Assembly (NCBI GenBank): GCA_910586615.1
Contig: CAJUJP010000034.1
Span: 1 to 35,525, forward strand
From: an uncultured Lachnospiraceae bacterium
GTDB taxonomy: Bacteria; Bacillota; Clostridia; Lachnospirales; Lachnospiraceae
Reading direction: 5' to 3'
DNA: 35,525 nt
Positions 16,945 through 24,989 of the stretch are shown piece after piece. The translations under genes and the position numbers were made by a program. The notes below the pieces were generated by a model. It saw nothing but the letters and a program-made list of their open reading frames with translations. It did no database searches and had not been told where the DNA came from. Each line of letters begins with the position of its first letter. The stretch's first letter is position 1.

Positions 16945-18330
16945 CTACTGTGCCAGTTCTGCTGCTTTCTGATCCAGTTTTTCTGCCATCTCATCTATGC
17001 TCATTTTACCGGTAATTGCCAGACCGCCCAGCTTCTGCATTTCTGCATTCACTTCCGGCACCATGCTGTTATCAGCCCAATAAGTATAGTTTTCACTCAG
17101 TTTTACAATCTGCTGGTATACTAAATCATCTGCCATTCCCACTTCATTTAAAGCCACATCCGTTCTGAGCGGCAGTTTGGAAAGCCCGGCCAGTAAATCA
17201 ATGTGATTTTCCTTATTATCCAGGAAAGAAAGGAATTTAACTGCCATTTCTGGATTCTTACACTGTCTGGATACTACCATACACTGCCCGGGGCCTCCGA
17301 TACAGGTGTTTTTATTGACTGCGTCCCCGGAAACATCCGGAAATCCGCAGAAGCCCAGGTTTTCTATTCCCAGCGCTTCACTTGCTGTGGCAACCATATA
17401 ATTACCGGTAATCACCATGGCAGCTTCCTCATTCAGGAACAATTCGTTGAAATCGGGGCTTGTCAGGTAATCCTCATTGATATACCCATTGCTGTACAAT
17501 TCATTGGCGAAACGATAGGATTCCTTAAATGCTTCATCCTCTGCGAATCTGGTTTCTCCCGTACTGTCCGATGCCACTCTCGCATTTCCTTCCTGCTGCG
17601 CCCAGAGAGATGCAAAACCAAAGAAATAGGAACCGTTCCACCCATCGTCACCTGCTGCGACCGGCAGATATCCGGCCTCCTTGATCCTGCCCATGGCTTC
17701 CACAAATTCATCAAGCGTCTCAGGCGGATCATTGTCAAAATCAAGGCCTGCTTCCTCTAAAATTGCGCGGTTATACAAGAGTCCACAGATTTCATTGCCG
17801 CTGACGGGGTATCCCAGAACCGCTCCGCCCTCTTCAAATCCTACAGTCACGGTTTCCCAGCCCTGAATCTGTTCCTTATCCTCTGCGGGAATATAGTCAC
17901 TGATATCAAGAATCACATCTTCCATTGCGAAAATGCTCTGGCCGGACCATAAATTTGCAATATCCGGGCCGGAATCCGTGGAAGCTGCCGCTTTAAAAGT
18001 CTGATGCGCCGCAGACTGATCGGGAACTACTGTAAACTCAACTTTCACACCAGGATTTTCTTCCTCGAATTTTCTTGCCACTCTGGACACATACCATTCT
18101 TCCTGTTTCATTTTCTGTTCGTCTTCCGAAACAAGCGCCGGCGCCACCCACACCTTCAACACCACTTCTTCTGCAGGTGTTTCCTGTCCGGATGCCGTAT
18201 CCGGTTCCGCGCTGCCCTCTGTCTGTGCGGGAACAGGCTGCTGTTCAGGCTGCACACTTTCTGTTTCACCACATGCCGTGCAGGATAATGTCATCACTGC
18301 CGCCAGTAATAATGCCGATAACCTTTTCAT
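16945..18330 (-). CDS. Extracellular sugar-binding lipoprotein
   Basis: A 461-residue CUT1 binding protein. It begins MKRLSALLLAAVMTLSCTAC, a type II signal peptide with the lipid-modified cysteine at residue 20. A Glu/Pro/Gln-rich linker (about residues 21-55) follows, then the binding fold (VLKVWVAPALVSEDEQ). Later segments GNEICGLLYNRAILEEAGLD and EAAMVITGNYM are standard for oligosaccharide-binding proteins. The start has a strong AGGGAGGT site. The gene is the first of the transport block and follows a terminator and a candidate promoter behind the response regulator at 18497. Its ligand is unknown; the shared context suggests a substrate related to that of the LplA-like protein. Confidence 0.92.
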   Translation of the reverse strand: MKRLSALLLAAVMTLSCTACGETESVQPEQQPVPAQTEGSAEPDTASGQETPAEEVVLKVWVAPALVSEDEQKMKQEEWYVSRVARKFEEENPGVKVEFTVVPDQSAAHQTFKAAASTDSGPDIANLWSGQSIFAMEDVILDISDYIPAEDKEQIQGWETVTVGFEEGGAVLGYPVSGNEICGLLYNRAILEEAGLDFDNDPPETLDEFVEAMGRIKEAGYLPVAAGDDGWNGSYFFGFASLWAQQEGNARVASDSTGETRFAEDEAFKESYRFANELYSNGYINEDYLTSPDFNELFLNEEAAMVITGNYMVATASEALGIENLGFCGFPDVSGDAVNKNTCIGGPGQCMVVSRQCKNPEMAVKFLSFLDNKENHIDLLAGLSKLPLRTDVALNEVGMADDLVYQQIVKLSENYTYWADNSMVPEVNAEMQKLGGLAITGKMSIDEMAEKLDQKAAELAQ

Positions 18331-18410
18331 CTTGTAATACCTCCCTTTTATTTGATAACCATATTATCCTAAAATCCCCGTTCTCCTACAATGCATGCAT
18401 TCTGCCTGTT

Positions 18411-18440
18411 ATTGTACAAAACCGTTATAAAAAAACACAA
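18411..18440 (-). promoter_or_regulatory. Candidate promoter of the transport block
   Basis: On the minus strand TTGTGT (18440-18435) and TACAAT (18416-18411) are 18 bases apart, about 80 bases upstream of the binding-protein start. The -35 lies within the tail of the preceding terminator. Confidence 0.4.
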
Positions 18441-18473
18441 CCCAAAACATGCTGTTTTTGAGTTGCATTTTTT
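18429..18473 (-). terminator. Terminator after the two-component block
   Basis: On the minus strand an A-run, the arm CAACTCAAAAAC, a short loop, the arm GTTTTGGGTTG and a run of seven Ts follow the response regulator gene at 18497. The stem has one bulge and one G-U pair. It separates the regulatory genes from the transport operon. Confidence 0.7.
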
Positions 18474-18496
18474 CGGTTTCTTTTTGCAAAATCATG

Positions 18497-20005
18497 CTAC
18501 CGGTTCTTTTTTACAAATGTTCCCGGCGTGATCCCTTCATACTTCTTAAAAACCTTCAGATAATGCCCGCCTGAAGAGAATCCGTAGAGATCCGCGATCT
18601 CGGCAATACTTTTTCCCGCAAGGAGTTCCTTATGGGAACGATAGATTTTCAGCTTCAGAATATAATCCGTAAGATTCGTCTGCGTCTTCTTCTTAAAATA
18701 TCTGCAGGTATAATCCACACTGAAGTGCACATGCTCCGCCACATCCTTTGTGCTGATCCTGGAGTTGCAATGACTGTGAATGTACCTGATCATGGCATCG
18801 GTCAGTTCATCCTCATACTCTGCAAATCCTTTCTGTCCTGCCATTTCATAACACTTTTCCAGAATGCGCAGAGCCTCTCTGTGAACCTGCTCAAAGGAAT
18901 CAAGACTGTTAAAATACTCTAATACCGTATCCGCACCTTTCCATTCCTCCCGGATACTTTTCTGTCCCGCCAGTTCGAAAATCAGCATAACATATTCCAC
19001 TGCTCCGGCATATACCTTTTTTGCTTCCGCTTCCGTCATTGTACGGCTCTGCAGCAGCATATTTTTTATCATTTCCAACGCGGCGGACAGCTTTTCATAA
19101 CTGGCATATTCCGTAGAAGGGATCAATTCCGCGCGCTCCTCCTTTCTCTCGAAGAAACTGCCCGACAACTCTCTCTTTGCATCCTCATACTGCCCTGCCA
19201 GATCCCATTCCGGTATATCAATCCGTCTGATCTCGGTTTGAAGCGTGACATCAAAATATTGTCTGGCAGAAGCTCTCAGACGAAAGGCAATATCCTCTGC
19301 CTCTGCTATGGAAACAGCCGCCATAAACTGGACTAGATAATCTTCAAAATTCAGAAAGCAGGTTCCCCAGTGCTCTTCCAGCATACTGCACCCTACAGGA
19401 ACCATCCTGTACAGCAGTTTACGATAGTCCTTTCCCGTTTCCCGAACCGAGTTTACCAGAAGATAAGCATTTTTACTCTGATCAAAACCGAATATCTGCA
19501 TCTTCTCCTCAATCTCCGCCCGGTCCCCAATCACTTTTTTCAAAATCAGATTCAGAAATTCCTGAAAAGCAAACTGATCTGTACTCTCCTTAAAAACTTC
19601 CTGGGCATCCTCTGAAAGCGCTCTGTCTTTTTTGATTTCTTTCGCCGCCTCTTCTACGGTTTCCAGAATTTCCTGCGGATTTACAGAGCTTTTCAATACA
19701 TAGCTGCTGACGCCTACGCGAATTGCCTTCTGTAAGTATTCAATTTCAGAAACACAGCTTAAAATAATAAATTTCCCGGAAAACCCTCTTTTTCTTGCCT
19801 CTGTAATCACGGTAAGCCCATCCATCTGCGGCATCATGATGTCAATCAATACCAGGTCAGGCTTACATTCAAATATTTTCTCAAGTCCCTGTACGCCGTT
19901 TCCGGCCTCGCCTGCTATGACATACCCGTGCTCTTCCCATGCAATAATCGTTTTCATGCCCAGACGCACCAGCGGTTCATCGTCTATGATCAATACTTTT
20001 ATCAT
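18497..20005 (-). CDS. Response regulator, YesN/AraC type (pair of HK 20002-21819)
   Basis: A 502-residue transcription factor. The receiver domain (about 1-125) has the acidic pocket IDDEP, the phospho-acceptor aspartate in LVLIDIMMPQMDG (about residue 55) and the conserved lysine in SSYVLKSS. A long helical middle region (130-390) has no named domain. The C-terminal AraC helix-turn-helix pair (about 395-500) includes ISTKDVAEHVHFSVDYTCRYFKKKT and IAEIADLYGFSSGGHYLKVFKKYEG. The start ATG overlaps the histidine-kinase stop (ATGA), so the two are translationally coupled. Such pairs commonly sense a sugar outside the cell and activate the adjacent binding protein and permease genes. The transport block starting at 18330 is the obvious target. 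Confidence 0.92.
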   Translation of the reverse strand: MIKVLIIDDEPLVRLGMKTIIAWEEHGYVIAGEAGNGVQGLEKIFECKPDLVLIDIMMPQMDGLTVITEARKRGFSGKFIILSCVSEIEYLQKAIRVGVSSYVLKSSVNPQEILETVEEAAKEIKKDRALSEDAQEVFKESTDQFAFQEFLNLILKKVIGDRAEIEEKMQIFGFDQSKNAYLLVNSVRETGKDYRKLLYRMVPVGCSMLEEHWGTCFLNFEDYLVQFMAAVSIAEAEDIAFRLRASARQYFDVTLQTEIRRIDIPEWDLAGQYEDAKRELSGSFFERKEERAELIPSTEYASYEKLSAALEMIKNMLLQSRTMTEAEAKKVYAGAVEYVMLIFELAGQKSIREEWKGADTVLEYFNSLDSFEQVHREALRILEKCYEMAGQKGFAEYEDELTDAMIRYIHSHCNSRISTKDVAEHVHFSVDYTCRYFKKKTQTNLTDYILKLKIYRSHKELLAGKSIAEIADLYGFSSGGHYLKVFKKYEGITPGTFVKKNR

Positions 20006-21819
20006 AATGATTCTTCTCCCGTATCCTTCAAAGGCACCCTCATCATGACTACAGTACCTTCTCCGGGCTTACTCTGAATTGACAGTCCGTAGCTTTCTCC
20101 GTAGTTTCTCTTAATTCTCTGATTGATATTCCATAGAGCAATATTTTCCGTCGCGTCGCTTGCCTCATAAATGTTCTCCTGATCCGGCGGATGTAATACC
20201 GCCTCCGCCTTTTCCCGGCTCATACCGATTCCATTATCAGAAATCGTAAATTCCATGACCGTACCCTTCTTCCTTCCTTTTATGAAAATAGTGCCCAGCC
20301 CGTCTTTGTTCAAAAGACCGTGATAGATACAATTCTCCACGACCGGCTGAAACGACAGCTTTAAAATGGGCGCGGAATACAATTCCTCCTCAATATCATA
20401 TTCATCTTTAAATTTATTCTGGAACCGCAGTTCCTGAAGATAGACATACTTTCTTACATAATTAATTTCATCGCTGACCGTGCTGATCAGCGTACTGTCT
20501 CTGAAATTATACTCCAGCAGAGAAGATAATGCCATAACAGACTTGCTGACACTGGTGACACCATTGATTTCCGCAAGCCACCGGATTGTGTTCAGTACGT
20601 TTCTTACAAAATGCGGTTTGATCTGGTTCTGTAAAAGCCTGATTTCCGTAACCCTCTTTTCTTCCTCATTCTTTTTCAGATTCTGGAAGGATGCATCCAG
20701 ATTCTCCACCATCATATTAAAACCTGTTCCAAGCTCCGCCAGTTCGTTACCCGGCATCCCCTCTATTTTTACCTGAAGATTCCCTTCCCGCACCTGATTT
20801 ACGCAATCACACAACAGACGAACAGGATTCACAATCGTCTTTTTCAGCAGGATGATCATACCGATGATTGCTGCCAGATAAAACAGAAGCACGGCAATGC
20901 TTCCCTTTCTGATACTGCTCACCTCTCCCGTGATGCTTTCCAGAGGAACCACAGACATCAGATACCAGACACGCGGATATCCTTTGATCGTGATCGTTTT
21001 CAGTAAAAAGGCATATTGCACGCCTTTTCCCTCTCCCGGTACAGTGACTACAATTTCGCCCTCCTCAAGCTCTTCCTTTAATTCCGCAGTTTTACCGGAA
21101 ATTTCTTCATATGCTATTCCTGAACCCGGAGATTCTGCAATGCAGTTGCCCTCCTCATCTATAATAAAGCTGGATGCCTCCGGCAATACATCATAAAATT
21201 GAGATGACAAATAACTCTTATCCGTTGCAAAAATCAGAATTCCAATGTTTTCTCCGTCAAAAACATTGGATGCAACATACAGTTTATCAGTTCCCCTGTC
21301 GTTCAGGAAATCCTTTCCGCTGAACATGATGGTGGAATCCGTATAGCTGTCTTTCAGTGTGTGAAACCAGTCATTTTGCTCAAGTTCCTCATAAATCTCC
21401 CCGTATCCTCCATAGGGTGTATAGGTATAACTGGTCATCATATTTCCCTGATAATCAAGAAGAATGAAATAGAAAGGATAGCGGTATTTCTCGATGCTGT
21501 TGTCTTTGACCAGCCTGGTAACCACTTTCTGCTGAAGACGGTAACGGTCCGTTAGATCCGTATCTTTCATTTCTCCCGCCGCCCTTATGATTCCTGCATC
21601 GCTTTTATAAAAGTTCACCATATCAAACTGGGTCTGCAGAGCATTGGAAAAAAGAAGCGTGGAATTTTCCAGACTTTTACAGATGGTTTTCAGTACTTTA
21701 TCCTCGATCAGCCGGCTCAGATGACCGGATACATATATCGTTTGAAACAGAAAAGGAAGCAGAAAACATAAAAACAAAATTGAAATAAGCCTGCTGTTAA
21801 TTGATTTTCTTTTTTTCAT
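20002..21819 (-). CDS. Sensor histidine kinase, YesM type
   Basis: A 605-residue membrane kinase. Residues about 8-28 form the first membrane helix, followed by a ~270-residue extracellular sensor (Cache-like by length). A second helix lies near SIAVLLFYLAAIIGMIILL (about 302-320), then a HAMP linker, a coiled coil and the His-kinase phospho-acceptor region. The ATPase domain shows FTISDNGIGMS and a final GEGTVVMMRVPL. The phospho-acceptor segment reads NQIKPHFVRNVLNTI, where the family usually has NPHFLYN; the histidine is kept but neighbours differ. The frame extends to a TTG at 21843, but the ATG at 21819 is preferred. It pairs with the regulator at 18497-20005. Confidence 0.9.
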   Translation of the reverse strand: MKKRKSINSRLISILFLCFLLPFLFQTIYVSGHLSRLIEDKVLKTICKSLENSTLLFSNALQTQFDMVNFYKSDAGIIRAAGEMKDTDLTDRYRLQQKVVTRLVKDNSIEKYRYPFYFILLDYQGNMMTSYTYTPYGGYGEIYEELEQNDWFHTLKDSYTDSTIMFSGKDFLNDRGTDKLYVASNVFDGENIGILIFATDKSYLSSQFYDVLPEASSFIIDEEGNCIAESPGSGIAYEEISGKTAELKEELEEGEIVVTVPGEGKGVQYAFLLKTITIKGYPRVWYLMSVVPLESITGEVSSIRKGSIAVLLFYLAAIIGMIILLKKTIVNPVRLLCDCVNQVREGNLQVKIEGMPGNELAELGTGFNMMVENLDASFQNLKKNEEEKRVTEIRLLQNQIKPHFVRNVLNTIRWLAEINGVTSVSKSVMALSSLLEYNFRDSTLISTVSDEINYVRKYVYLQELRFQNKFKDEYDIEEELYSAPILKLSFQPVVENCIYHGLLNKDGLGTIFIKGRKKGTVMEFTISDNGIGMSREKAEAVLHPPDQENIYEASDATENIALWNINQRIKRNYGESYGLSIQSKPGEGTVVMMRVPLKDTGEESL

Positions 21820-21855
21820 ATACACTCTCTTTGTTTCGGACAAACACTGATTGAA

Positions 21856-23148
21856 TCAGTATTTCCCTACTTTCAACTGCTGTCGGTATGTCTGCGGTGT
21901 CATCCCGGTCACTTTTTTGAAGAAGCGGGTAAAATAAGATGCATTGTCATATCCCACGGCTTTTGCCACTTCATGAATGTGGTATCTGGGATCGGTCAGC
22001 ATCTTTTTGCATCGGGCAATTCTGACATCCTTAATATATTCAGATATTGTCATGCCCATCTGAAGCTTAAAAATATGGGAAAGATAAGACGGGTTCAGGT
22101 AAACCACATCCGCCAGCATGATCAGAGACAAATCCTTGTCCATATTGTCCTCAATATATTGAATTACCATGGCAATCTCTCTTTTCACACTGCCGCGTTC
22201 TGTACGCATATTCATCTGTGCGCTGTCTTCCCGCAGAATAATGGAACAGTCAAATTGGCTGCATCCCCGCAGCAATGCCCTGAATTCTTCATATTTCTTT
22301 GGCATCTCCGTACAGGACACTGCCTCCCGGGAATAAATAACATTCAGATACTGCCGGGTCACACCATAAAAACGAATCTGTGCATTTTCATAGGCTGCAT
22401 ACAGTGACGGTCTCACCTGTGCAGGAATCTTTTCATTGTTCTCCTGCATGTCGGGCTGTGCCAGCAGCAAAACCTCAGAGATTCCCATTTCCACCATTTC
22501 GTAATTATAATGCGGTTTTAAATATTCTGCCAGCGAGTCTTCCAGCGCCATCATCTGAAACCGTCTTTGCAGCGCGTCATGCACTTCCAGCATAATCACC
22601 GCCAGTTCCATGGGCAGTTCAAAGTCTATCCATCTGGGACAGATCTGTTCATTCAGACTTCCGGAGATTTGCGCACCCTTCAGGTAATGCCTCAGAATCC
22701 GATGGCGCTGTACATCCTCGCCCTGTCCGGATTGAGACTTTATCTTTTCCAGATTGTGAAACCGCTCCTGCTCCTCCCCCAGTTCATCCACCGCCTTACG
22801 AAGTGCGGCAAACAATGCATCATCCCCCTCTCCCTTAAGCACATAGGCGGTAACGCCCAGATCGATCGCTTCCCTGGCGTAGTTGAAATTGTCATAGGCA
22901 GACAAAATCATCTTTTTAGTCTTCGGATAATATTCTGTCAGCACGGACAACAAATTCAGCCCGGAAAAAGAGGGCATACTGATATCCGTCATTACAATAT
23001 GAAATCCGCCCTTTGCCATCAGTTCCAGACATTCCTCACCGCAATAAGCCCTGTATACCTCCAGAATTCCATTAAATTCTTCAGAAATTGCCTGATAAAG
23101 CCAGTCTGTAATAGCCGCTTCATCATCTACCACGATCATTCGATACAT
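21856..23148 (-). CDS. Response regulator, YesN/AraC type (pair of HK 23184-24896)
   Basis: A 430-residue regulator. The receiver (about 1-120) has VDDEA, the acceptor aspartate in HIVMTDISMPSFSGL and the lysine in TAYVLKGEG. The C-terminal AraC domain has DLSLIMLADVVYLNPSYLSHIFKLQ and IHEVAKAVGYDNASYFTRFFKKVTGMTPQTYR, the second being a near-perfect family signature. The start at 23148 is chosen for its strong GGGAGAGG site. An upstream ATG at 23187 overlaps the kinase stop (ATGA) and would add 13 residues. The 36-base gap to the next kinase gene at 21819 indicates one transcript for all four signalling genes. Confidence 0.9.
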   Translation of the reverse strand: MYRMIVVDDEAAITDWLYQAISEEFNGILEVYRAYCGEECLELMAKGGFHIVMTDISMPSFSGLNLLSVLTEYYPKTKKMILSAYDNFNYAREAIDLGVTAYVLKGEGDDALFAALRKAVDELGEEQERFHNLEKIKSQSGQGEDVQRHRILRHYLKGAQISGSLNEQICPRWIDFELPMELAVIMLEVHDALQRRFQMMALEDSLAEYLKPHYNYEMVEMGISEVLLLAQPDMQENNEKIPAQVRPSLYAAYENAQIRFYGVTRQYLNVIYSREAVSCTEMPKKYEEFRALLRGCSQFDCSIILREDSAQMNMRTERGSVKREIAMVIQYIEDNMDKDLSLIMLADVVYLNPSYLSHIFKLQMGMTISEYIKDVRIARCKKMLTDPRYHIHEVAKAVGYDNASYFTRFFKKVTGMTPQTYRQQLKVGKY

Positions 23149-23183
23149 ATTGTCCTCTCCCTTATCCGTTTCCGTATACAGTA

Positions 23184-24896
23184 TCATTCAGCATTTCCCG
23201 GAATACGCAGATCTATCCTGCATCCGCCCGTCTCACTGCTTCCCAGAGATACCCCATAGCTGGAACCAAATTTAATCCGAAGGCGCCTGTTTATGTTAAA
23301 TACGGCAGAATCATTTTTTCCCGATCCTTTATTTAATTCCTCCGACAAATCTTTCAAACGCTGTTCTTCCATCCCGGTTCCATTGTCCTCGACCACCACC
23401 AGAATATCACCCTCATCACGGACAACATACAGACTGACCTGCAGCGCCTCCCGACCGGCGTGAAACCCATGTATAAAAACATTTTCTATAAACGGCTGTA
23501 AAATCAATCTCGGAACTGAGATTTTAAGGCAGGCGGTATCCTCACACCGGATCCGGTATTCCATCCTGTGTCCATATCTTTTTTTCATGATTTCCAGATA
23601 TGTACGCGCATGCTCCATCTCTTCTTCCAGCAGCACCTCCTCCCGCTCCGTCTTAGTGATGAACTTATAATATCTGCTCAGGCTTAATGCGAATTCCGCC
23701 GCATTTTCATTATCCTCTTCCCGGATCATATTCTGTAACACAAAAAAACTGTTATACAGAAAATGTGGATTGATCTGGGATTGCAGCTGCCGGAAGACTG
23801 CCTTTTGGACATACAATTCTTTTACATAATTTTCATCGATCAGTCTGGCAACCTTTTCCACCATGGTATTAAATCTTTGATAAAGGACAGCAAATTCATC
23901 ATCGCCGCCTCTGCTCAAACGAACGGCGAAATCTCCCATTTCTACTTTTCGAAACCCTTCCGAAAGAATTCGTACCGGCTTCTGCAGCATTTTACTGACA
24001 ATGATTCCATAAGACAATACCACCAGAAAGGAACCTGCCAGAATCCAGAACAGTCTGACATAAAATTCCTGCATTGCGGCAGAAATATCATTCTCCGATA
24101 CCAGGCTGTAAATATCAAAATCTCCCATAATCGAAGGCGTATGAACCAGAATCATCTGCTTAAGGAAGTCTTCTCCATCTTCTACCGTCAGATCTTTCTT
24201 CCCGGCGACCGCCTTAAAAACCTCATCTGACACACCGACACAAACATAAACCGGCTCCGGCTCGGCATGGAACACCAGAATCATCTGCTCATTCAGAAAA
24301 CTTCTGTCGCCGGCCATCAGGCTTCTGACCTTTTCCAGATCCAGTTCTGCTGCCGTACTTATGGAAATATCATGATTCCATCCGTTCCGGGATGTGATAT
24401 ATAAGTTACCTTTCCCGCTTTTAAATCTCGTATACTCTCCTCCGAAAGAATTCAGCGCCTCATACTCTTCCTTATCGAAATCACCAATCCCTTCGTTTAC
24501 TGAAAATCTGAGATTGGCAGTCTCGATGTTTGCCCATATATCCGTAAAAAGCCGTGAAGTACCGAGGACATTCTGAAATCTGCCGCGGAACTGATTCAAT
24601 GCATGTATCCCGTCGTATGTGATCTCTTTACGGCTGGTTTCCCGCAGAACATTCCAGTCATCCATATTCGAAATATAGTACAGCTGCTGTTCCACATATT
24701 TCACGTCTGTTTCCATGATATCCACCAGACTCTGCTGATTCGTCCGCACTGTCTGCACCGTATCTTTCCGGATTGCGCGCATACTGTGATAACAAAAAAC
24801 GGAAATGCTCAGTACCAGCGGAATATTCACCACCACCATTAATATCAGCAATTTCTTAAAAAAAGAGATACGCATTTTCCGGGTTCGCTCTGGCAT
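23184..24896 (-). CDS. Sensor histidine kinase, YesM type
   Basis: A 570-residue membrane kinase with one helix at about residues 12-33, an extracellular sensor region (about 34-275), and a second helix near FWILAGSFLVVLSYGIIVS. A HAMP linker follows (GFRKVEMGDFAVRLSRGG), then the His-kinase motif QINPHFLYNSF with the phospho-acceptor histidine, and a C-terminal ATPase domain with VVVEDNGTGME and FGSSYGVSLGSSETGG. The GGAAGG site supports ATG 24896; an internal ATG at 24875 is possible. The kinase gene starts 75 bases after the sugar kinase stop, where a hairpin lies. The canonical NPHFLYN contrasts with the altered version in the other kinase. Confidence 0.92.
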   Translation of the reverse strand: MPERTRKMRISFFKKLLILMVVVNIPLVLSISVFCYHSMRAIRKDTVQTVRTNQQSLVDIMETDVKYVEQQLYYISNMDDWNVLRETSRKEITYDGIHALNQFRGRFQNVLGTSRLFTDIWANIETANLRFSVNEGIGDFDKEEYEALNSFGGEYTRFKSGKGNLYITSRNGWNHDISISTAAELDLEKVRSLMAGDRSFLNEQMILVFHAEPEPVYVCVGVSDEVFKAVAGKKDLTVEDGEDFLKQMILVHTPSIMGDFDIYSLVSENDISAAMQEFYVRLFWILAGSFLVVLSYGIIVSKMLQKPVRILSEGFRKVEMGDFAVRLSRGGDDEFAVLYQRFNTMVEKVARLIDENYVKELYVQKAVFRQLQSQINPHFLYNSFFVLQNMIREEDNENAAEFALSLSRYYKFITKTEREEVLLEEEMEHARTYLEIMKKRYGHRMEYRIRCEDTACLKISVPRLILQPFIENVFIHGFHAGREALQVSLYVVRDEGDILVVVEDNGTGMEEQRLKDLSEELNKGSGKNDSAVFNINRRLRIKFGSSYGVSLGSSETGGCRIDLRIPGNAE

Positions 24897-24960
24897 TGGG
24901 CCTTCCTTTCCGCAGTTCTTGTATCTTCAAAACCAAACTGCTCCGTTGTCCGTAATACAA

Positions 24961-24989
24961 ATAGAAGAAGACTATGCATCTTCTTCTAT
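24961..24989 (-). other. Hairpin enclosing the sugar-kinase stop codon
   Basis: ATAGAAGAAGA (24961-24971) and TCTTCTTCTAT (24979-24989) form perfect 11-bp arms around a 7-base loop. The kinase stop codon (24974-24972) is in that loop. Downstream on the minus strand is TTTGTATT, so it may act as a partial terminator between metabolic and signalling genes. Confidence 0.55.
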
